NCBI GenBank assembly: GCA_938015405.1
Contig: CALLPZ010000533.1
Span: 1-6,045, forward strand
From: an uncultured Pseudanabaenaceae cyanobacterium
GTDB lineage: Bacteria; Cyanobacteriota; Cyanobacteriia; PCC-9006; JAAUQQ01
DNA: 6,045 nt
Direction: 5' to 3'
Part shown: positions 5,073-6,045 of the stretch, piece after piece
How the letters are laid out: each line of letters starts with the position of its first letter
Numbering within the stretch: position 1 is the first letter of the stretch
Notes under the pieces: generated by a model
Told to the model about the DNA's origin: nothing
What the model saw: the letters and a program-made list of their open reading frames with translations, nothing else
The model's database searches: none
Program-made: the position numbers and the translations under genes

Positions 5073-5135
5073 GCCGTTACAGTGGAGGAGCTTTTACATT
5101 GCTGGAAGCGCCCTGTTGGGGCATTAGGAAACGGC
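5073..5135 (+). other. Possible structured leader of the site-2 protease gene
   Basis: GCCGTT (5073-5078) can pair with AACGGC (5130-5135), enclosing a tight hairpin GCCC TGTTG GGGC (5110-5122) and the purine run GTGGAGGAG (5082-5090). The structure ends 22 bases before the protease ATG. It matches no riboswitch class I know, and both stems are short, so it may be chance. Confidence 0.25.
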
Positions 5136-5157
5136 TAATACTTCATTCAAGATTGCT

Positions 5158-6045
5158 ATGGCGGCAGAAAATCTAACCACATTGGTTCTAAGTCTTGTGG
5201 CACTGGGGACGCTCGTGTGGGGCTATGTGCGATCGCGCCCTTACGGCAAGATGGGTCTGCTGGCTTGGCTTCAGTCTGTTGTACTGATGCTGCCTTGGCT
5301 GTTGTTCTTCGGCCTCTTTGCGTTGGGCATCTACGTCAGCTTTGTGGCGATCATCTTGCTCTTCGTGGGAGCGACTGGGGTTTATATCTATCTGGGTAAA
5401 CAGCTGCGAGAGGCTGGACAGAGCGAGCAAATTCGTGAGCGTTTGGAGAAAGCCTTCCGAGAGGAGGAAGCGGCAAAGGAGGCTCATCGTGATGCCCATG
5501 CGGCCATGGATGACGATGAGGTCATGTCTCCAAAATCCCCCTCTGCAGAGGCCGAGCCTAGGATGCCGCTAGATGAGCCCTTGCCGACTCCCATTCCTGC
5601 CGAGGATTTGCAGGCGGTGAAGGGTATTTTTGGCATTGATACGTTCTTTGCGACGGAGACGATTCCCTATCAGCAAGGGGCCATCTTCAAGGGCAATCTG
5701 CGGGGAGAACCGATCGAGACTCAAGCCACATTGGCGGCGAGCTTGGCAGAGAAGGTGGGCGATCGCTATCGCTTGTATCTGATCAATGGCCCTGAAGAAA
5801 AGCCTGTGGTGGTTGTTTTGCCATCCAGTGCGGACCCAGTGCCAACCTCTACCCCTCAGAAAATTCTGTCGGTGATTTTGTTAGGGGCCACGACGGTGAC
5901 GGCCATGGAGCGGGGCGGCCTGCAGTACAACTTTGATATTTTTGCGGAACCGAATCGCTGGACAGAGACCTTAGCCATTGGTCTGCCGTTGATGCTGGTG
6001 TTAGTGGCCCATGAGCTAGCCCATTGGTTCATTGCAAAACGCTAT
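5158..6045 (+). CDS. Site-2 protease family (M50) protein, EGY-like, cut by window edge
   Basis: This is an intramembrane zinc metalloprotease; the first 296 residues are present and the C-terminal half lies beyond base 6045. Two or more hydrophobic segments (about 5-23 and 34-80) come first. They are followed by a charged, probably coiled segment (81-120), an acidic Pro-rich linker (121-150) and a soluble domain (150-235) containing GIDTFF and FKGNLRG (177-183), a motif shared with plant EGY proteases. Further hydrophobic stretches (about 236-250 and 271-284) lead into the zinc motif HELAH, with His285, Glu286 and His289. The motif ligating the third zinc residue should lie past the edge. 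The start is ATG 5158, with no good Shine-Dalgarno nearby. Substrates of this clade are largely unknown; Arabidopsis EGY1 is needed for chloroplast development and chlorophyll accumulation. Family assignment is firm. Confidence 0.93.
   Translation, partial: MAAENLTTLVLSLVALGTLVWGYVRSRPYGKMGLLAWLQSVVLMLPWLLFFGLFALGIYVSFVAIILLFVGATGVYIYLGKQLREAGQSEQIRERLEKAFREEEAAKEAHRDAHAAMDDDEVMSPKSPSAEAEPRMPLDEPLPTPIPAEDLQAVKGIFGIDTFFATETIPYQQGAIFKGNLRGEPIETQATLAASLAEKVGDRYRLYLINGPEEKPVVVVLPSSADPVPTSTPQKILSVILLGATTVTAMERGGLQYNFDIFAEPNRWTETLAIGLPLMLVLVAHELAHWFIAKRY
5229..5236. repeat. HIP1 octamer GCGATCGC
   Basis: This HIP1 copy lies just after the first hydrophobic segment of the site-2 protease and contributes to its Arg-Ser-Arg positive patch. 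Confidence 0.8.
5759..5766. repeat. HIP1 octamer GCGATCGC
   Basis: This HIP1 copy encodes Gly-Asp-Arg in the soluble domain of the site-2 protease, the same reading as the copy in the response regulator. Confidence 0.8.

Noticed and set aside
5188..5499. Minus-strand 103-residue frame opposite the site-2 protease
   Set aside because: It is antisense to a clearly supported protease gene and has no family features.

Overview
The window looks like part of a cyanobacterial chromosome. It encodes a GUN4 tetrapyrrole-binding protein, a DUF3110 protein and an EGY-type site-2 protease, families shared mainly by cyanobacteria and plastids. It also has four copies of the octamer GCGATCGC, the HIP1 palindrome over-represented in many cyanobacterial genomes. 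Genus and species cannot be fixed from the sequence alone.

Layout. Bases 1-397 hold no convincing gene, only a terminator-like hairpin for the leftward gene. A leftward gene (398-1330, GTG start) encodes an Hpt-domain phosphotransfer protein. It is divergent from a rightward NarL/LuxR-type response regulator (ATG at 1691, stop at 2368). The roughly 360-base region between them is unusually rich in inverted repeats, including a perfect 10-bp stem at 1448-1472, and carries a possible 14-codon leader ORF that overlaps the regulator's start codon. A 290-base gap with one doubtful small ORF leads to gun4 (2659-3408). A DUF3110 gene with a strong ribosome binding site follows 16 bases later (3425-3892). 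After a gap with a perfect 9-bp hairpin come murQ (4036-4986) and, after another 171 bases, an M50 site-2 protease (5158 onward) that runs off the right edge just after its HELAH zinc motif.

How the parts may fit. The Hpt protein and the response regulator are natural phosphorelay partners, but no histidine kinase lies in the window. GUN4 stimulates magnesium chelatase at the chlorophyll branch point. The protease resembles plant EGY1, whose loss gives yellow-green plants, so two proteins tied to chlorophyll accumulation lie close together around a DUF3110 protein of unknown function. MurQ belongs to cell-wall sugar recycling and may simply be a passenger.

I found no mobile element, CRISPR array, tRNA or rRNA. 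The most interesting material is the structured divergent regulatory region, the Hpt protein's uncharacterised C-terminal two thirds, and a Trp-to-Tyr change at a known ligand-loop position of GUN4.
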